Source of the DNA: Nemertoderma westbladi
Taxonomy: Eukaryota > Xenacoelomorpha > Nemertodermatida > Nemertodermatidae
NCBI GenBank assembly: GCA_032718475.1
Contig: JAUCBJ010004675.1
Span: forward strand, 1 to 64,000
Length of the DNA: 64,000 nucleotides
Direction of reading: 5' to 3'
Part shown: piece after piece, positions 18,345-29,009 of the stretch
Position numbering within the stretch: the stretch's first letter is position 1
Layout: each line of letters starts with the position of its first letter
The notes under the pieces: generated by a model
What the model was told of the DNA's origin: nothing
The model's database searches: none
What the model saw: only the letters and a program-made list of their open reading frames with translations
Made by a program: the position numbers and the translations under genes

Positions 18345-19021
18345 ATCGAGGAACTGAGTGTAATGAATTACGAGTATGTGGCATTATTCGAGATTTGTAA
18401 TGGTAGTTATCTACATATAAAATAAGTGCATTCCTTTTATATGAGATGGTTCTTTTATAGGAGATAAACATTGAAGAAGAAACAACTATTTGGTACAGTG
18501 CATTTATTATTTACAAGGAAGAAATTTGTTTTAGTTACAATTAATTATAACTTTAGCTTGATCAGCATACTTTGTCATGATGAGTTCACCAAAGCCTAAC
18601 TAACCATTGGGTTTAAAGCCAATAATTAAATACGGCAGTGATTTTTTATGTCCTTTTATTTGACTTTTTTTCCTCCTTTTTTTACGAATTATGCATAATG
18701 ACTTTTGTTGTCCTTTTAATGACTTTTATTGTCCTTTTAATGACTTTTTCTGTATGTATTTATTCAAACTGTCAGACTGCTGATTTCTGGACTGTCAGAC
18801 AGTTGATTTCAACATGCCTATGCCAAAACATTCAAAATTTGTTAATTTCTGGTCTGTCGGACAGTTGGTTTCACTATGCCTGTGCCAAAACATCCTATGA
18901 TTCCATGATTTATAGACTATGAGATAGAATTCCATATGCGCCTGTGGTAAAAGACTCTAAATTTAATAGTTTGTGGTTGTTGTCGATAATCGATTACCAC
19001 ATGACGTAGCAAAACACTCAT
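18345..19021. repeat. Non-coding stretch with decayed ~60-bp repeats
   Basis: A short TGACTTTT(A/G)TTGTCCTTTTAA repeat lies at about 18697-18750. Diverged units containing CTGTC(A/G)GACAGTTG and TGCC(T/A)(A/G)TGCCAAAACAT follow between 18766 and 19010. They lead into the better-preserved array at 19022. No gene is seen. Confidence 0.65.
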
Positions 19022-19500
19022 TTTATAGCCAAAAACAATTACCAATTGATGGAAAGGAGCAGGTTAAGGCCGGATTTTCTAACCAAAACAATAAACAGTT
19101 ACTTTACCAAATCAGGGAAAGGAGCAGGTTACAGAGGTGGGATTTTCTAACCAAAACAATAAACGATCATTTAACTAATTGAGGGAAAGGAGCAGGTTAC
19201 AGAGACGGGATTTTCTAACCAAAACAATAAATGATAACATTACCAATTGTGAGAAAGGAGCAGGTTACAGAGGCAGGATTTCCTAACCAAAACAATAAAC
19301 GATCACTTAATTAATTGAGGGAAAGGGGCAGGTTACAGAGGCGGGATATTCTAACCAAAACAATAAACAGTCACTTTTACAAAATGAAGGAAAGGAGCAG
19401 GTTACAGAGGCGGGCCTTTCTAACCAAAACAATAAACGGTCACTTTACCAAATCAGGCAAAGGAGCAGGTTACAGACGAGGCGGGATATTCTAACCAAAA
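19022..19500. repeat. 65-68-bp minisatellite
   Basis: About seven units share GGAAAGGAGCAGGTTACAGA and TTTCTAACCAAAACAATAAA. The measured spacings of GGAGCAGG are 65, 68 and 68 bp. Confidence 0.9.
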
Positions 19501-20456
19501 CAACCAGTCAGCCGGTTGGCCTACCAGTACCGTATTTAAATGGTAGGCTACACAGTAGGCCTGCAGCAGTACTGGTGCCGGTACCGGTACTAAAATACAG
19601 AAATGCCTGCTTTATACCTACATCTGTACATACAATACAGCAAAATAGTGCTATATATACTAATACCGGTACTGATAGCCTGAGAGAACAGCAGTAGAGA
19701 AACCGGTAGCATGGAACCTAACATTCGATTTTTGGAGAACATAAAAAATAAAAAATAAAAAGGACAAAAAAAGGATTTAAACGGACAATAAAAATTATTG
19801 CGATTAAATACACATTGAAGCAAGTGCTTTGCTTCAAGGGTAGCTAATCAATCTTCTTGCCTGAAACATTAGCTTGAGTGTAATGAGGTTCAAAATTTGA
19901 TATTTTTTATGTTGTGATCAGGCTACTGAATAATTTGAATCATCAGAATGAGTTAAACAAAATGTCTAAACATAATACCATCCTTTGAGTTTATGCTCAT
20001 CTGGTCAGAGATTTAAACGATCAAAAAGCATATAAAAATAAGTAATTTAAGATGCACAAATTTATACGTGCATTAACATAAATTACTATTTAATTTACAG
20101 CACACACAACAGAGCAATAGGGCACAATGCTGCGAAGTGTTATCTTGTAGCAATATGAGGCTTTCACTAATGCCCTAATAATATATCAGATTACAGTTTA
20201 ATTTAGGTGAGAAATCAGTTGAACTTTGGTTCAATTTTCTCCTGAAGAAGTTTTCATCTTGATTACATTGAAAGTTCCACCATATATGAAAGTTGTTCTC
20301 TAATTTCAATAGTAAATTTGAAAAAAAAAATAAAGATTTGATATAATAGTTAATTAAGTTAAGAAAAAGTGAATAAAGTAAAAAATTTGTGGTCCTTTTT
20401 TAAGTAAAATATAAATCCTTTCCTAACCTTCATCTTTAATTCATCCATTGGTACGT
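19501..20456. other. Non-coding stretch
   Basis: No gene is recognised. The stretch is rich in GGTACCGGTAC-type palindromic motifs near 19560-19600 and AT-rich beyond. Confidence 0.5.
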
Positions 20457-20626
20457 AACTGTCAGGGTCAGTGAATGGTACGTAACTGTCAGGGTCAGTG
20501 AATGTGTTCTAATAGATATCCCCTGTCCAACCAGCTACCCCATAGATTCCGTTTAGATATCCCCTGTCCAACCAGCTACCCCCATAGATTCCGTTTAGAT
20601 ATCCTCTGTCCAACCAGCTACCCCAT
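20457..20626. repeat. Short direct repeats (27 bp x2, ~41 bp x3)
   Basis: GTACGTAACTGTCAGGGTCA is part of a 27-bp unit present twice (about 20452-20505). GATATCCCCTGTCCAACCAG begins a ~41-bp unit present three times (about 20516-20626). The last unit is split by the LINE insertion: its remainder (CTACCCCATAGATGCCGTTT) resumes at 22529. Confidence 0.88.
20616..20626. repeat. Target-site duplication, left copy (AGCTACCCCAT)
   Basis: The 11-bp sequence is identical to 22527-22537 and flanks the LINE copy at 20627-22526. Confidence 0.85.
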
Positions 20627-20628
20627 TC

Positions 20629-20889
20629 ATGCCCCATGCATTCTTAACATTCCTGGGAGACTTTAATGCAAGTCTGCATCAATCACCTACATCGCCCTGG
20701 GTCTATAGCAATAGTGTTAACCGAAATTCTGTCCATCTTCAGGATTTTATCTCTGGAAGTGGATTGTTTTCGGCTGGAACCCAGTTCAAGAAGCGAACTG
20801 GAAAGCTATGGACTCATAGTGGACCCAGTGGTCACAACTCCCAGATAGACCATATTCTGTTTCGTAGGAAATACAGGAGCTCTATATAA
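20629..20889 (+). pseudogene. LINE endonuclease (AP-type) C-terminal part
   Basis: The frame contains TFLGDFNASLH (the metal-binding D and N of exonuclease/endonuclease/phosphatase enzymes) and HNSQIDHILFRRKY. It stops at 20889, and the catalytic SDHRL motif follows in another frame at about 20926, so a frameshift separates the two. The N-terminal part of the endonuclease is absent. Confidence 0.8.
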
Positions 20890-20940
20890 GACTGTAATGC
20901 ATTTACACTTCGACCCTTCTCCAGTGATCACCGCCTTATT

Positions 20941-21393
20941 GTGGCCAAGGTAAGACTTAGTCTGCGTGCTAGCAGAACAACGAAATCTGCCTTGCCGCGG
21001 CATGACTGGTCCTCTCTGTTGCAACAGCCAAGTGTGAGATCCAGCTTCACACTACAGCTGAGCAACAGGTATGAGGCTCTTGCCTCTGAGGCGGCAGATC
21101 ACTGCGAGGGCTATACTGCCTTTACAGAAGCAGTTAAGTTAGCTGCTGCAGAAACAGTTCCTGTATACCCTCGAAACAGGAAAAGGGCCCCCTGGACTGA
21201 CAACAAAATTCAAAAGTGTCGAAATGACCTTCATAAGGCGCAGAAAGAGTCCCGACTCAAACAGACTACAGCGGCCAAGAATGCAGTTAAGGCTGCATCT
21301 AGGTCCATGAACAGGCAGTACTCTGTTAATCTACAGGAGCTAATAAACCAACAGGTTGATGCCATCAATGATGCTGACGACAGCAGGCAATGA
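20941..21393 (+). pseudogene. LINE linker between endonuclease and reverse transcriptase
   Basis: The frame is open from the SDHRL motif of the endonuclease (about 20926) to a stop at 21393. It is rich in Lys, Arg and Ala (APWTDNKIQKCRNDLHKAQKE), as in the region preceding the RT of many LINEs. The next ~170 bp are out of frame and end at the deletion junction near 21556. Confidence 0.7.
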
Positions 21394-21574
21394 TCCCAGG
21401 CATGGAAATCGATCAATCTGCTTACTGGGCGGAAAAGCCAACCAACCACCAAGGTTAAGGCTGAATCACCAGCCGATCACCTCAATGGTTGGAAAGCCCA
21501 CTTTGAAAAGCTCCTCAATAATGACAGGGTATTGCCTGATAACTTTATAGAAGTCTGACACACTTGCACCATTC

Positions 21575-22486
21575 TTGTTCATTATTGTGGTTGACTATGT
21601 TCTACGCATGTCCTTAGATCATCATAATGATGATGGGGTGATGATAACTCCACCTACTGACTCCAGAAGTCGAGGAAATCCTGCCAAGTACCTAACTGAT
21701 CTAGACTTTGCTGATGACTTTGGAGTACTCTCAGAATCATTAGAGGGAGCCCAACGACACCTCAGCTCATTAGAACATGCTGCTTCTAGTGTTGGTCTTT
21801 TTATTAACTCCAGAAAGACCAAAATTCTGACAGTTAACTTTGAAAGTCCTCAGCAAGTCTCTGATCGGATGAGCATAAGCTCAAAGGATGGTATGCTTGA
21901 GCATGTGGACGACTTCTGTTACCTGGGATCATGGATCGGGAAGTCAGGTGAGGACCTTCGAATATGTAAGGGAAAGGCATGGGCAGCCTTGAATAGCCTT
22001 TCCAGGATTTGGAAGTCACCGAGAATTAATCGGAAACTTAAGGTCCGATTATTTAGAGCAGCAGTAGTTCCAGTACTCCTCTACGGGAGTAAATACTGGG
22101 CTCTAACTGCTGAGGACACCAAATCTCTGGATGGCACATTCACAAGAATGCTACGCCGGGTTCATTGTGTCAAGTACAATGCACACATCTCCAACCAGAC
22201 ACTATATAACATTGGAGGTGTCTCATTGGTTCCCCCAAGCTTGACACTAGAACAAAATCGCCTCCGCTTTGCAGGACATTGCTTTTGCCGTGAGGACCAG
22301 CCAGTGCATAATCTTTTTCTTTGGCAGCCTCATGGAGTGAATAAGCATGGTGGACAGCCCATGACTTTCTTGAGACGCATCTTAAAGGACACTGGCCTTA
22401 AAGATGCGGATGATCTAGCAAATGTCATGGGTGATAGGGAGTTGTGGCGGTGCAATTTTGTTGACAAGCCGGCACAGCATTCTTAA
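21575..22486 (+). pseudogene. LINE reverse transcriptase C-terminal half, copy 1
   Basis: The frame carries the catalytic FADD box (LTDLDFADDFG), the thumb (VDDFCYLGSW), RLFRAAVVPVLLYGS, and the terminal LRFAGHCF...LWQPHG...LKDTGL region. It matches copy 2 at 26324-27242 with only a few substitutions (for example GSKYWALT against GSPCWALT). Motifs A and B are missing through the internal deletion, so the enzyme is dead. Confidence 0.85.
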
Positions 22487-22526
22487 AAATACAGCTGCAA
22501 TGCAGCATGCCGATCCTAGTAGTAGT

Positions 22527-22537
22527 AGCTACCCCAT
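22527..22537. repeat. Target-site duplication, right copy (AGCTACCCCAT)
   Basis: Identical to 20616-20626; marks the 3' border of LINE copy 1. Confidence 0.85.
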
Positions 22538-24185
22538 AGATGCCGTTTAGGTTATAGAAGGCACACCACTGATACTACCAATCTCCTTTATGGATGGTGG
22601 CACAGTTTCCAAGGGACCGATCATTATCTCTATTGTACGAGGAGATAGGGGATCCATTGAGGTAGACACTCTCACCAGGACTCCCAAAAAGTATTAAGTC
22701 AAAAGCCGTACTGTTTAATCCAGTGAAACCACCAAGAGGTACTCTCTATAGCCGAGTGGGGGCACTTTTAATTAATGTAACCCCAAAATGAAAAAATATC
22801 ATAACCCTCTATCAAATAAAATAAAATAAAATTTATTATAAGGTAGGTGAGTACAATTTATGGTGCGAATTGGTGCTTATATTTGTGTGAGTATGTGGGT
22901 TTGGCCCCTTTTTATAAAGTAACATTATATACATGAAAGCTTTCACTAGAACCGTTAAGGTTCACGAGTCAGCAAGTTTCACTTAAATACTTGGAATTTA
23001 ATTTGGGTGGGGAGGAGGGGGGGGGGGGGTTCGATGAATATTTTATTGGTGGTTTATGCTTAGTTCTCGAGATAACCTTCTACTCACTCCTCAAAAATCC
23101 TGAAACCAGTTCAGCTAGGTGTGTTGGATTGGCTGTGTTAGCACGGCCGGGTTGATTTGAGTACTCCTACAGACATTACCCTCCCTGTCAGTGTGTGGTC
23201 CATACATCCGGTAAGCAACCGAGGGTGCACTCTCTAAAGCCGAGTGGGGGCAATTTATAATAATAACTGGTAATCACAAACCCCGTCCTCTTATAAGTAA
23301 GTAGTTAAATGAGCGAATTTGGTTTGGTTTTCTTAATCTATCATAATTTAGGAGTAAATGAGATGGTTTTAGACCCAATTGATAAAGTAACATTATTATT
23401 CATTATTAGCGTGATATAAGATTTATTAGAGTGATATAAGATTTTGAGTGAAATACATAATTTGTAATTATCTTCTGATTTAGTTGAGTCAAATGTACCT
23501 TAGTAAGTTATTATAAGTCCTATTCAAAATTCATAATTGATTAAATTTATACAAGTTGCAATATGGCCCTCGCAAAATTATCTTCGAAATTACAAACTTT
23601 TAGAATAAAAATCTCCGAAATATTGTTCTTCAATAAAATAATATGCCATCTACAATTTTTCAAAAAATTTAAGCAAACTAATTTTTTACAGTTTTTTTAG
23701 GTGACATACATATATAATATGTATGTCCAAACTTCCCCAAAAAATGAGTTTGAATATAATATTATGGACCTGATACTAACTTTTAGCTGCGAAACAAATT
23801 TTTTATAACATTCAATGATGGTTTTATTTTGCGACTTTTTATATTTGAGTAATGTAACTTACATACACAGGTATTGAATAGTGACCGAATGAGCACATTT
23901 ACCGTATTGTAAGCAAATTAATTAATTTTTTTAGGTTTTCTTGGTGTGGCCATATGGTTGATATTAGAATCAACTACATCAAGCTATATTATTTTATTTA
24001 ATTATACTCATTTTATAATTATAATTGGCAGTATTATTATTATTTACGCAGAAACCGCATCTGAAAATTGTAGCCTTTTACATACTGCTTTACTAGTGTC
24101 TGGAATACAGTCAAAAATCGAATTTATTCGGTACATACTAAAACATAAAACAACCTGAAACAAGATAAACAACATGAACCATATA
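22527..24185. other. Non-coding stretch with a diverged ~485-bp direct duplication
   Basis: The motif GCCGAGTGGGGGCA occurs at about 22753 and 23240. ATAAAGTAACATTAT then follows in both copies at about 22915 and 23384. This indicates two diverged copies of a unit of roughly 485 bp. A G-run lies near 23010-23030. No gene is recognised; the small frame at 23946-24158 shows no motif. Confidence 0.6.
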
Positions 24186-26085
24186 CGCCTATAGGATCTA
24201 AGTTCGCCTATAGGATCTAAGATCGCATATAAGATCGAAGTTCGCCTATAGGTTCTAAGTTCGCCTATAGGATCTAAGTTCGCGTATAGGATCTAAGATC
24301 GCATATAGGATCTAAGTTCGCCTATAGGTTCTAAGTTCGCCTATAGGATCTAAGTTCGCGTATAGGATCTAAGATCGCATATAGGATCTAAGTTCGCCTT
24401 TAGGATCTAACTTCGCCTATATGATCTAAGTTCGCCTATAGGATCTAAGTTCGCCTATAGGATCTAAACAGAGTCTAGGATCTAAGTTAGCCTATATAGG
24501 ATCTAAGTTCGAGTCTACGATCTAAGATCGCGTCTAGGATCAAAGTTCGCCTCTAGGATCTAAGTTCGCCTTTAGGATCTAAGTTCGCCTATAGGATCTA
24601 AGTTCGAATATAGGATCTAAGTTCGCATATAGGATCTAGGTTCGCGTTTTGTATCTAAGATCGCACATAGAATCTAAGTTTGCGTATATGATCTAAGTTC
24701 GCCTATAGGATCTAAGTTTGCCTAGGATCTAAGTTCAAATATATGATCTAAGTTTGCATACGATCTTAGTTCGCGTATAGAATCTAAGTTCGCTTCTAGG
24801 ATCTTAGTTCGCGTCTAGGATCTAAGTTCGCATATAGGATCTAAGATCGCATATAGGATCTAAGTTCACCTATAGGATCTAAGTTCGCCTCTAGGATCTA
24901 AGTTCGCGTCTAGGATCTAAGTTCGCGTCTAGGATCTAAGTTCGCGTCTAGTATCTAAGTTTGCGTCTAGGATCTATGTTCGCGTCTAGGATCTAAGTTC
25001 GCATATAGGATCTAAGTTTGCAGTTTGCATCTAGGATCTAAGTTCGCATATAGGATCTAAGTTCGCGTCTAGGATTGAAGTTCGCGTCTAGGATCTAAGT
25101 TCGCATATAAGATCTAAGTTCGCGCCTAGGATCTAAGTTTGCCTATAGGATCTAAGTTGGCATATAGGATCTAAGTTTGCGTCTAGGATCTAAGTTCGCA
25201 TATAGGATCTAAGTTCGCGTCTAGGATCTAAGTTCGCATCTAGGATCTAAGTTCGCCTATAGGATCTAAGTTGGCATATAGGATCTAAGTTTGCATCTAG
25301 GATCTAAGTTCGCATATAGAATCTAAGTTCGCGTCTAGGATCTAAGTTCGCGTCTAGGATCTAAGTTCGCCTATAGGATCTAAGTTGGCATATAGGATCT
25401 AAGTTTGCATCTAGGATCTAAGTTCGCATATAGGATCTAAGTTCGCGTCTAGGATCTAAGTTCGCGTCTAGGATCTAAGTTTGCATATAGGATCTAAGTT
25501 CGCGCCTAGGATCAAAGTTTGCCTATAGGATCTAAGTTCGCATATAGGATCTAAGTTCGCGTCTAGGATCTAAGTTCGCGTATAGGATCTAAGTTCGCTT
25601 ATAGGATCTACGTTTGCGTCTAGGATCTAAGTTCGCATATAGGATCTAAGTTCGCGTCTAGGATCTAAGTTCGCGTCTAGGATCTAAGTTCGCGTATAGG
25701 ATCTAAGTTCGCTTATAGGATCTAAGTTTGCGCCTAGGATCTAAGTTCGCATATAGGATCTAAGTTCGCGTCTAGGATCTAAGTTCGCGTCTAGGATCTA
25801 AGTTCGCCTATAGGATCTAAGTTCGCCTGTAGGATCTAAGTTCAAATATATGATCTAAGTTCACATATAGGATCTAAGTTCGCGTATAGGATCTAAGTTC
25901 GCATATAGGATCAAAGTTCGCGTCTAGGATCTAAGTTCGCGTCCAGGATCTAAGTTCGCGTCTAGGATCTAAGTTCGCATATAGGATCTAAGTTCGCCTA
26001 TAGGATCTAATTTCGCCTATAGGATCTAAGTTCGAAAATAGGATCTAAGATCGCCTATAGGATCTAAGTTCGTGTATAGGATCTA
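24186..26085. repeat. 19-bp satellite (TAGGATCTAAGTTCGCCTA) with a 114-bp higher-order repeat
   Basis: About 100 copies of a 19-bp unit are present, with variation in the last bases (GCCTA, GCGTC, GCATA, GCTTA). Marker variants recur every 114 bp: GTTGG at 25156, 25270 and 25384, and GCTTATAGG at 25597 and 25711. The array therefore has a six-unit higher-order period in its central and right parts. The left part is less regular. No open reading frame of note is present. Confidence 0.95.
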
Positions 26086-27279
26086 AATTATCAAAAAAGA
26101 AAGACAGGCATCTGGCTGTTATCTTTGTTGACTTCTTCAAGGCCTTTGATTCAGTCTCACGCTCACGTATGTTCAGCATCCTTTCATTATATGGGATTCC
26201 TGATGAAATTATTGCAGCAATCAGATCAGTATACGATGGTTCGACAACATTTGTGTCAACTGTTGACGGTGACACAGAACCATTTGAAGTGTTATGGGGC
26301 GTCCTCCAAGGAGACACACTTGCACCATTCTTGTTCATTATTGTGGTTGACTATGTTCTACGCATGTCCTTAGATCATCATAATGATGATGGGGTGATGA
26401 TAACTTCACCTACTGGCTCCAGAAGTCGAGGAAATCCTGCCAAGTACCTAACTGATCTAGACTTTGCTGATGACTTAGGAGTACTCTCAGAATCATTAGA
26501 GGGAGCCCAACGGCTCCTCAGCTCATTAGAACATGCTGCTTCTAGTGTTGGTCTTTTTATTAACTCCAGAAAGACCAAAATTCTGACAGTTAACTTTGAA
26601 AGTCCTCAGCAAGTCTCTGATCGGATGAGCATAAGCTCAAAGGATGGTATGCTTGAGCATGTGGACGACTTCTGTTACCTGGGATCATGGATCCGGAAGT
26701 CAGGTGAGGACCTTCGAATACGTAAGGGAAAGGCATGGGCAGCCTTGAATAGGCTTTCCAGGATTTGGAAGTCACCAAGAATTAATCGGAAACTTAAGGT
26801 CCGATTATTTAGAGCAGCAGTAGTTCCAGTACTCCTCTACGGGAGTCCATGCTGGGCTCTAACTGCTGAGGACACCAAATCTCTGGATGGCACATTCACA
26901 AGAATGCTACGCTGGGTTCATTGTGTCAAGTACAATGCACACATCTCCAACCAGACACTATATAACATTGGAGGTGTCTCATTGGTTCCCCCAAGCTTGA
27001 CACTAGAACAAAATCGCCTCCGCTTTGCAGGACATTGCTTTCGCCGTGAGGACCAGCCAGTGCATAATCTTGTACTTTGGCAGCCTCATGGAGTGAATAA
27101 GCATGGTGGACAGCCCATGACTTTCTTGAGATGCATCTTAAAGGACACTGGCCTTAAAGATGTGGATGATCTAGCAAATGTCATGGGTGATAGGGAGTTG
27201 TGGCGGTGCAATTTTGTTGACAAGCCGGCACAGCATTCTTAAAAATGCAGCTGCAATGCAGCATGCCGATCCTAGTAGT
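26086..27279 (+). mobile_element. Non-LTR retrotransposon copy 2 (RTE/Jockey-like), 5'-truncated
   Basis: This is the same family as copy 1. It starts abruptly at the end of the 19-bp array and ends in AGTAGTAG, followed by sequence of another, oppositely oriented LINE. No clear target-site duplication is seen. It keeps the RT palm that copy 1 lost. Confidence 0.85.
26169..27242 (+). CDS. LINE reverse transcriptase, copy 2 (partial)
   Basis: The frame is open from the copy border near 26086; the first ATG is at 26169. RT motif A (VIFVDFFKAFDSV, upstream of the ATG), the motif B region (GVLQGDTLAPFLFIIVVD) and motif C (LDFADDLG) are all intact. The RT thumb and the C-terminal region shared with copy 1 follow, up to a stop at 27242. 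The endonuclease and N-terminal RT are missing. The long uninterrupted frame suggests a recent insertion, but without the 5' part it cannot be autonomous. Confidence 0.85.
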   Translation: MFSILSLYGIPDEIIAAIRSVYDGSTTFVSTVDGDTEPFEVLWGVLQGDTLAPFLFIIVVDYVLRMSLDHHNDDGVMITSPTGSRSRGNPAKYLTDLDFADDLGVLSESLEGAQRLLSSLEHAASSVGLFINSRKTKILTVNFESPQQVSDRMSISSKDGMLEHVDDFCYLGSWIRKSGEDLRIRKGKAWAALNRLSRIWKSPRINRKLKVRLFRAAVVPVLLYGSPCWALTAEDTKSLDGTFTRMLRWVHCVKYNAHISNQTLYNIGGVSLVPPSLTLEQNRLRFAGHCFRREDQPVHNLVLWQPHGVNKHGGQPMTFLRCILKDTGLKDVDDLANVMGDRELWRCNFVDKPAQHS

Positions 27280-27281
27280 AG

Positions 27282-27892
27282 AGCCTCATCTTCCGGTTCC
27301 TTCAGTATTATCTCGTTGTTCCAGGTTGTCCTTATGGGGATGTGTTTCCTAATGGCATTTGGTTCGAGCTTTATTGATTCCGCTTGTATGTTAGAGAAAA
27401 TCAAATCGATTGCGCTGCTTCCATTGTGACATATATATGTTGGTTCTTTGTTATTTTGTAGGCCTAAATCGAAGTCATCCATCAGTAACTGCAGAGCAGT
27501 TGCTTTTGGTTGGTCCTCTAGATCGATACGCGCATTGAAGTCTCCCCCGACTATTATTGGACCGTCGTAACTAACGGGAATATCGTCCAGCATAAACAGC
27601 ACTCCCTCAATGAGATCCTCCAGGGCTGTTGACGGGTTGAAGTAGCTACATGTAATGATACCAAAGTCTGTCGAGACTACAACATAATTATTGTCCTTAT
27701 TGAGATAAAACATGGGTTTAACCGTGGTTTTACAGCAATGGAAATCCCCCCTGAAGGCTGACCCCTAGGTCCTTTTGTAGCCGGACTTTCAAAAATGTAA
27801 AACCCTGGAATTTCAATCGGATCGGTTGCCATGGTTTCGGTTAGCATTATAATATCACACTGGAATATTGGATCCATATGAGATTGATTCAT
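27282..27892 (-). pseudogene. LINE AP-endonuclease, frameshifted and 3' truncated
   Basis: The first frame (27892-27677) carries DIIMLTETMA and the GGISIAVK strand of the endonuclease. The next frame (about 27713-27282) carries IIVGGDFNARID, SAIDLIFSN and a KHIPI segment at the position of the catalytic SDH-x-P. A frameshift near 27700 separates the two. The domain runs into the foreign LINE border at 27282. The degenerate catalytic histidine motif and the frameshift mark it as inactive. Confidence 0.8.
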
Positions 27893-27988
27893 AATTGTTT
27901 CCAGTCCTTCAACATTCCATAGTACAACTGAAACCCTTCCCCTGTCGGTCTATGTAGCCTCTATAGTCGTTTTGGTCTGCTTGCTATG

Positions 27989-28774
27989 TCAGTTCCTGCG
28001 AACCGAGAGTCTCGGGCGGAGTCCAAACTGCGCGCGTTCCTCGTTACTTAATTTGTAATTCTTGATTATTATTCCCTCTTCCCAGATATCAGGATTCATT
28101 AGTGAGCTTCGCAAGTCCTGTGTGCAAACTAGATGAAACGATTTAGTCGTTGAATCTGGTTGAACGGTTAGAGGTATAACTGAATCGATTGCGATGCCCT
28201 CGGTATCCAGGTATTCTATGAGCTGATCCTTTGTGACTGTTTTGTCTAGGCGCCCGATGTACACATGGGTTTTCATCTGAGCAGGCGTTGTACCGGTATC
28301 GGGTTGGGATGCGGATTGGGCAGTCTGGAGGGTTCTGCCGGCCTTCCGTCCACGGCGTACTACGGAAAAGTTCTCGGTGAGACCTCCTGTGTCAATCTGG
28401 GTTGGTCGGTCAGGTGTCTGTTGCGGAGGGTGAATGGCCAAAGAGAATCGGTTTTGGCGGGAGATGTGAATCGGTTGTCGTGGGACGATAGGCGGTTCAT
28501 TTAACGGGGTTCTTGCAACGTTGTTGTAAGCTCGAGCGGGGTTTAGCCTGATGAGATCGTTTTTTGCCTGGATTGTTTCTCGCCTAGCTTCTGCTAGCTC
28601 TGTGCTTTTTTCCGCTAAATTCCCTAGCATTGTTACAAACAGCGAGTTCATTCTTACCAATCGGTCCGTAAAATGTCTTTCCTCCTCGTTTGTAACACTC
28701 TTCTTTTGTTTGAATTTTCTGACCAGTTGCATGAGCTCGTTCTGGATGTCCGCGAATTCGGTTGCTGACGCCAT
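27989..28774 (-). CDS. LINE ORF1 protein (coiled coil plus RRM-like domain)
   Basis: This is a 261-residue protein starting at the ATG at 28774. Residues 1-75 are a heptad-rich Leu/Glu/Lys coiled coil. A Pro/Arg/Gln-rich linker follows. Residues ~175-245 begin with THVYIGRLDK (an RNP2-like strand) and resemble the RNA-recognition fold of LINE ORF1 proteins. No zinc knuckle is present. It probably acts as the RNA-binding chaperone of the element whose endonuclease lies downstream. The frame has no break. Confidence 0.7.
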   Translation of the reverse strand: MASATEFADIQNELMQLVRKFKQKKSVTNEEERHFTDRLVRMNSLFVTMLGNLAEKSTELAEARRETIQAKNDLIRLNPARAYNNVARTPLNEPPIVPRQPIHISRQNRFSLAIHPPQQTPDRPTQIDTGGLTENFSVVRRGRKAGRTLQTAQSASQPDTGTTPAQMKTHVYIGRLDKTVTKDQLIEYLDTEGIAIDSVIPLTVQPDSTTKSFHLVCTQDLRSSLMNPDIWEEGIIIKNYKLSNEERAQFGLRPRLSVRRN

Positions 28775-29009
28775 TTCTTTAATTACATTTATATAATACT
28801 GTTAAGTTTATTGATATTTATTTATAATAATAAGAACAGCACAGAGGCACGCAGTAGAGTAGTGGTAGTTTCCAGCAGTCAGGCAGTGCGATAAAAACTG
28901 TATAGCTACAGCAGTACAGCCCGACAGCTGTAGGCTGATATAGCCTAGGCCTAAAGTTATATCATTCTACCCATCATCAATTAAGCTCAGATTGAAGTTG
29001 AAGCTTCTT

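Larger units (their letters stand above)
20627..22526 (+). mobile_element. Non-LTR retrotransposon copy 1 (RTE/Jockey-like), 5'-truncated with an internal deletion
   Basis: The copy begins in the endonuclease domain and ends in a short (TAG)n tail. It is flanked by an 11-bp target-site duplication and is inserted in a ~41-bp minisatellite. At about 21556 the sequence jumps from a linker region to ACACACTTGCACCATTCTTG. In copy 2 (26086 onward) that sequence lies within the reverse transcriptase, so most of the first half of the RT is deleted here. Clade placement is tentative. Confidence 0.88.
27282..28790 (-). mobile_element. Second LINE family, 5' part (ORF1 plus endonuclease), minus strand
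   Basis: ORF1 (28774-27989) is followed by an endonuclease split over two frames. The element is cut off at about 27282, where LINE copy 2 of the other family ends, so its RT is missing. Confidence 0.8.

Noticed and set aside
24186-26085. 19-bp repeats as a telomere or CRISPR-like array
   Set aside because: The unit is not a telomeric motif, units follow each other without spacers, and the array is internal.
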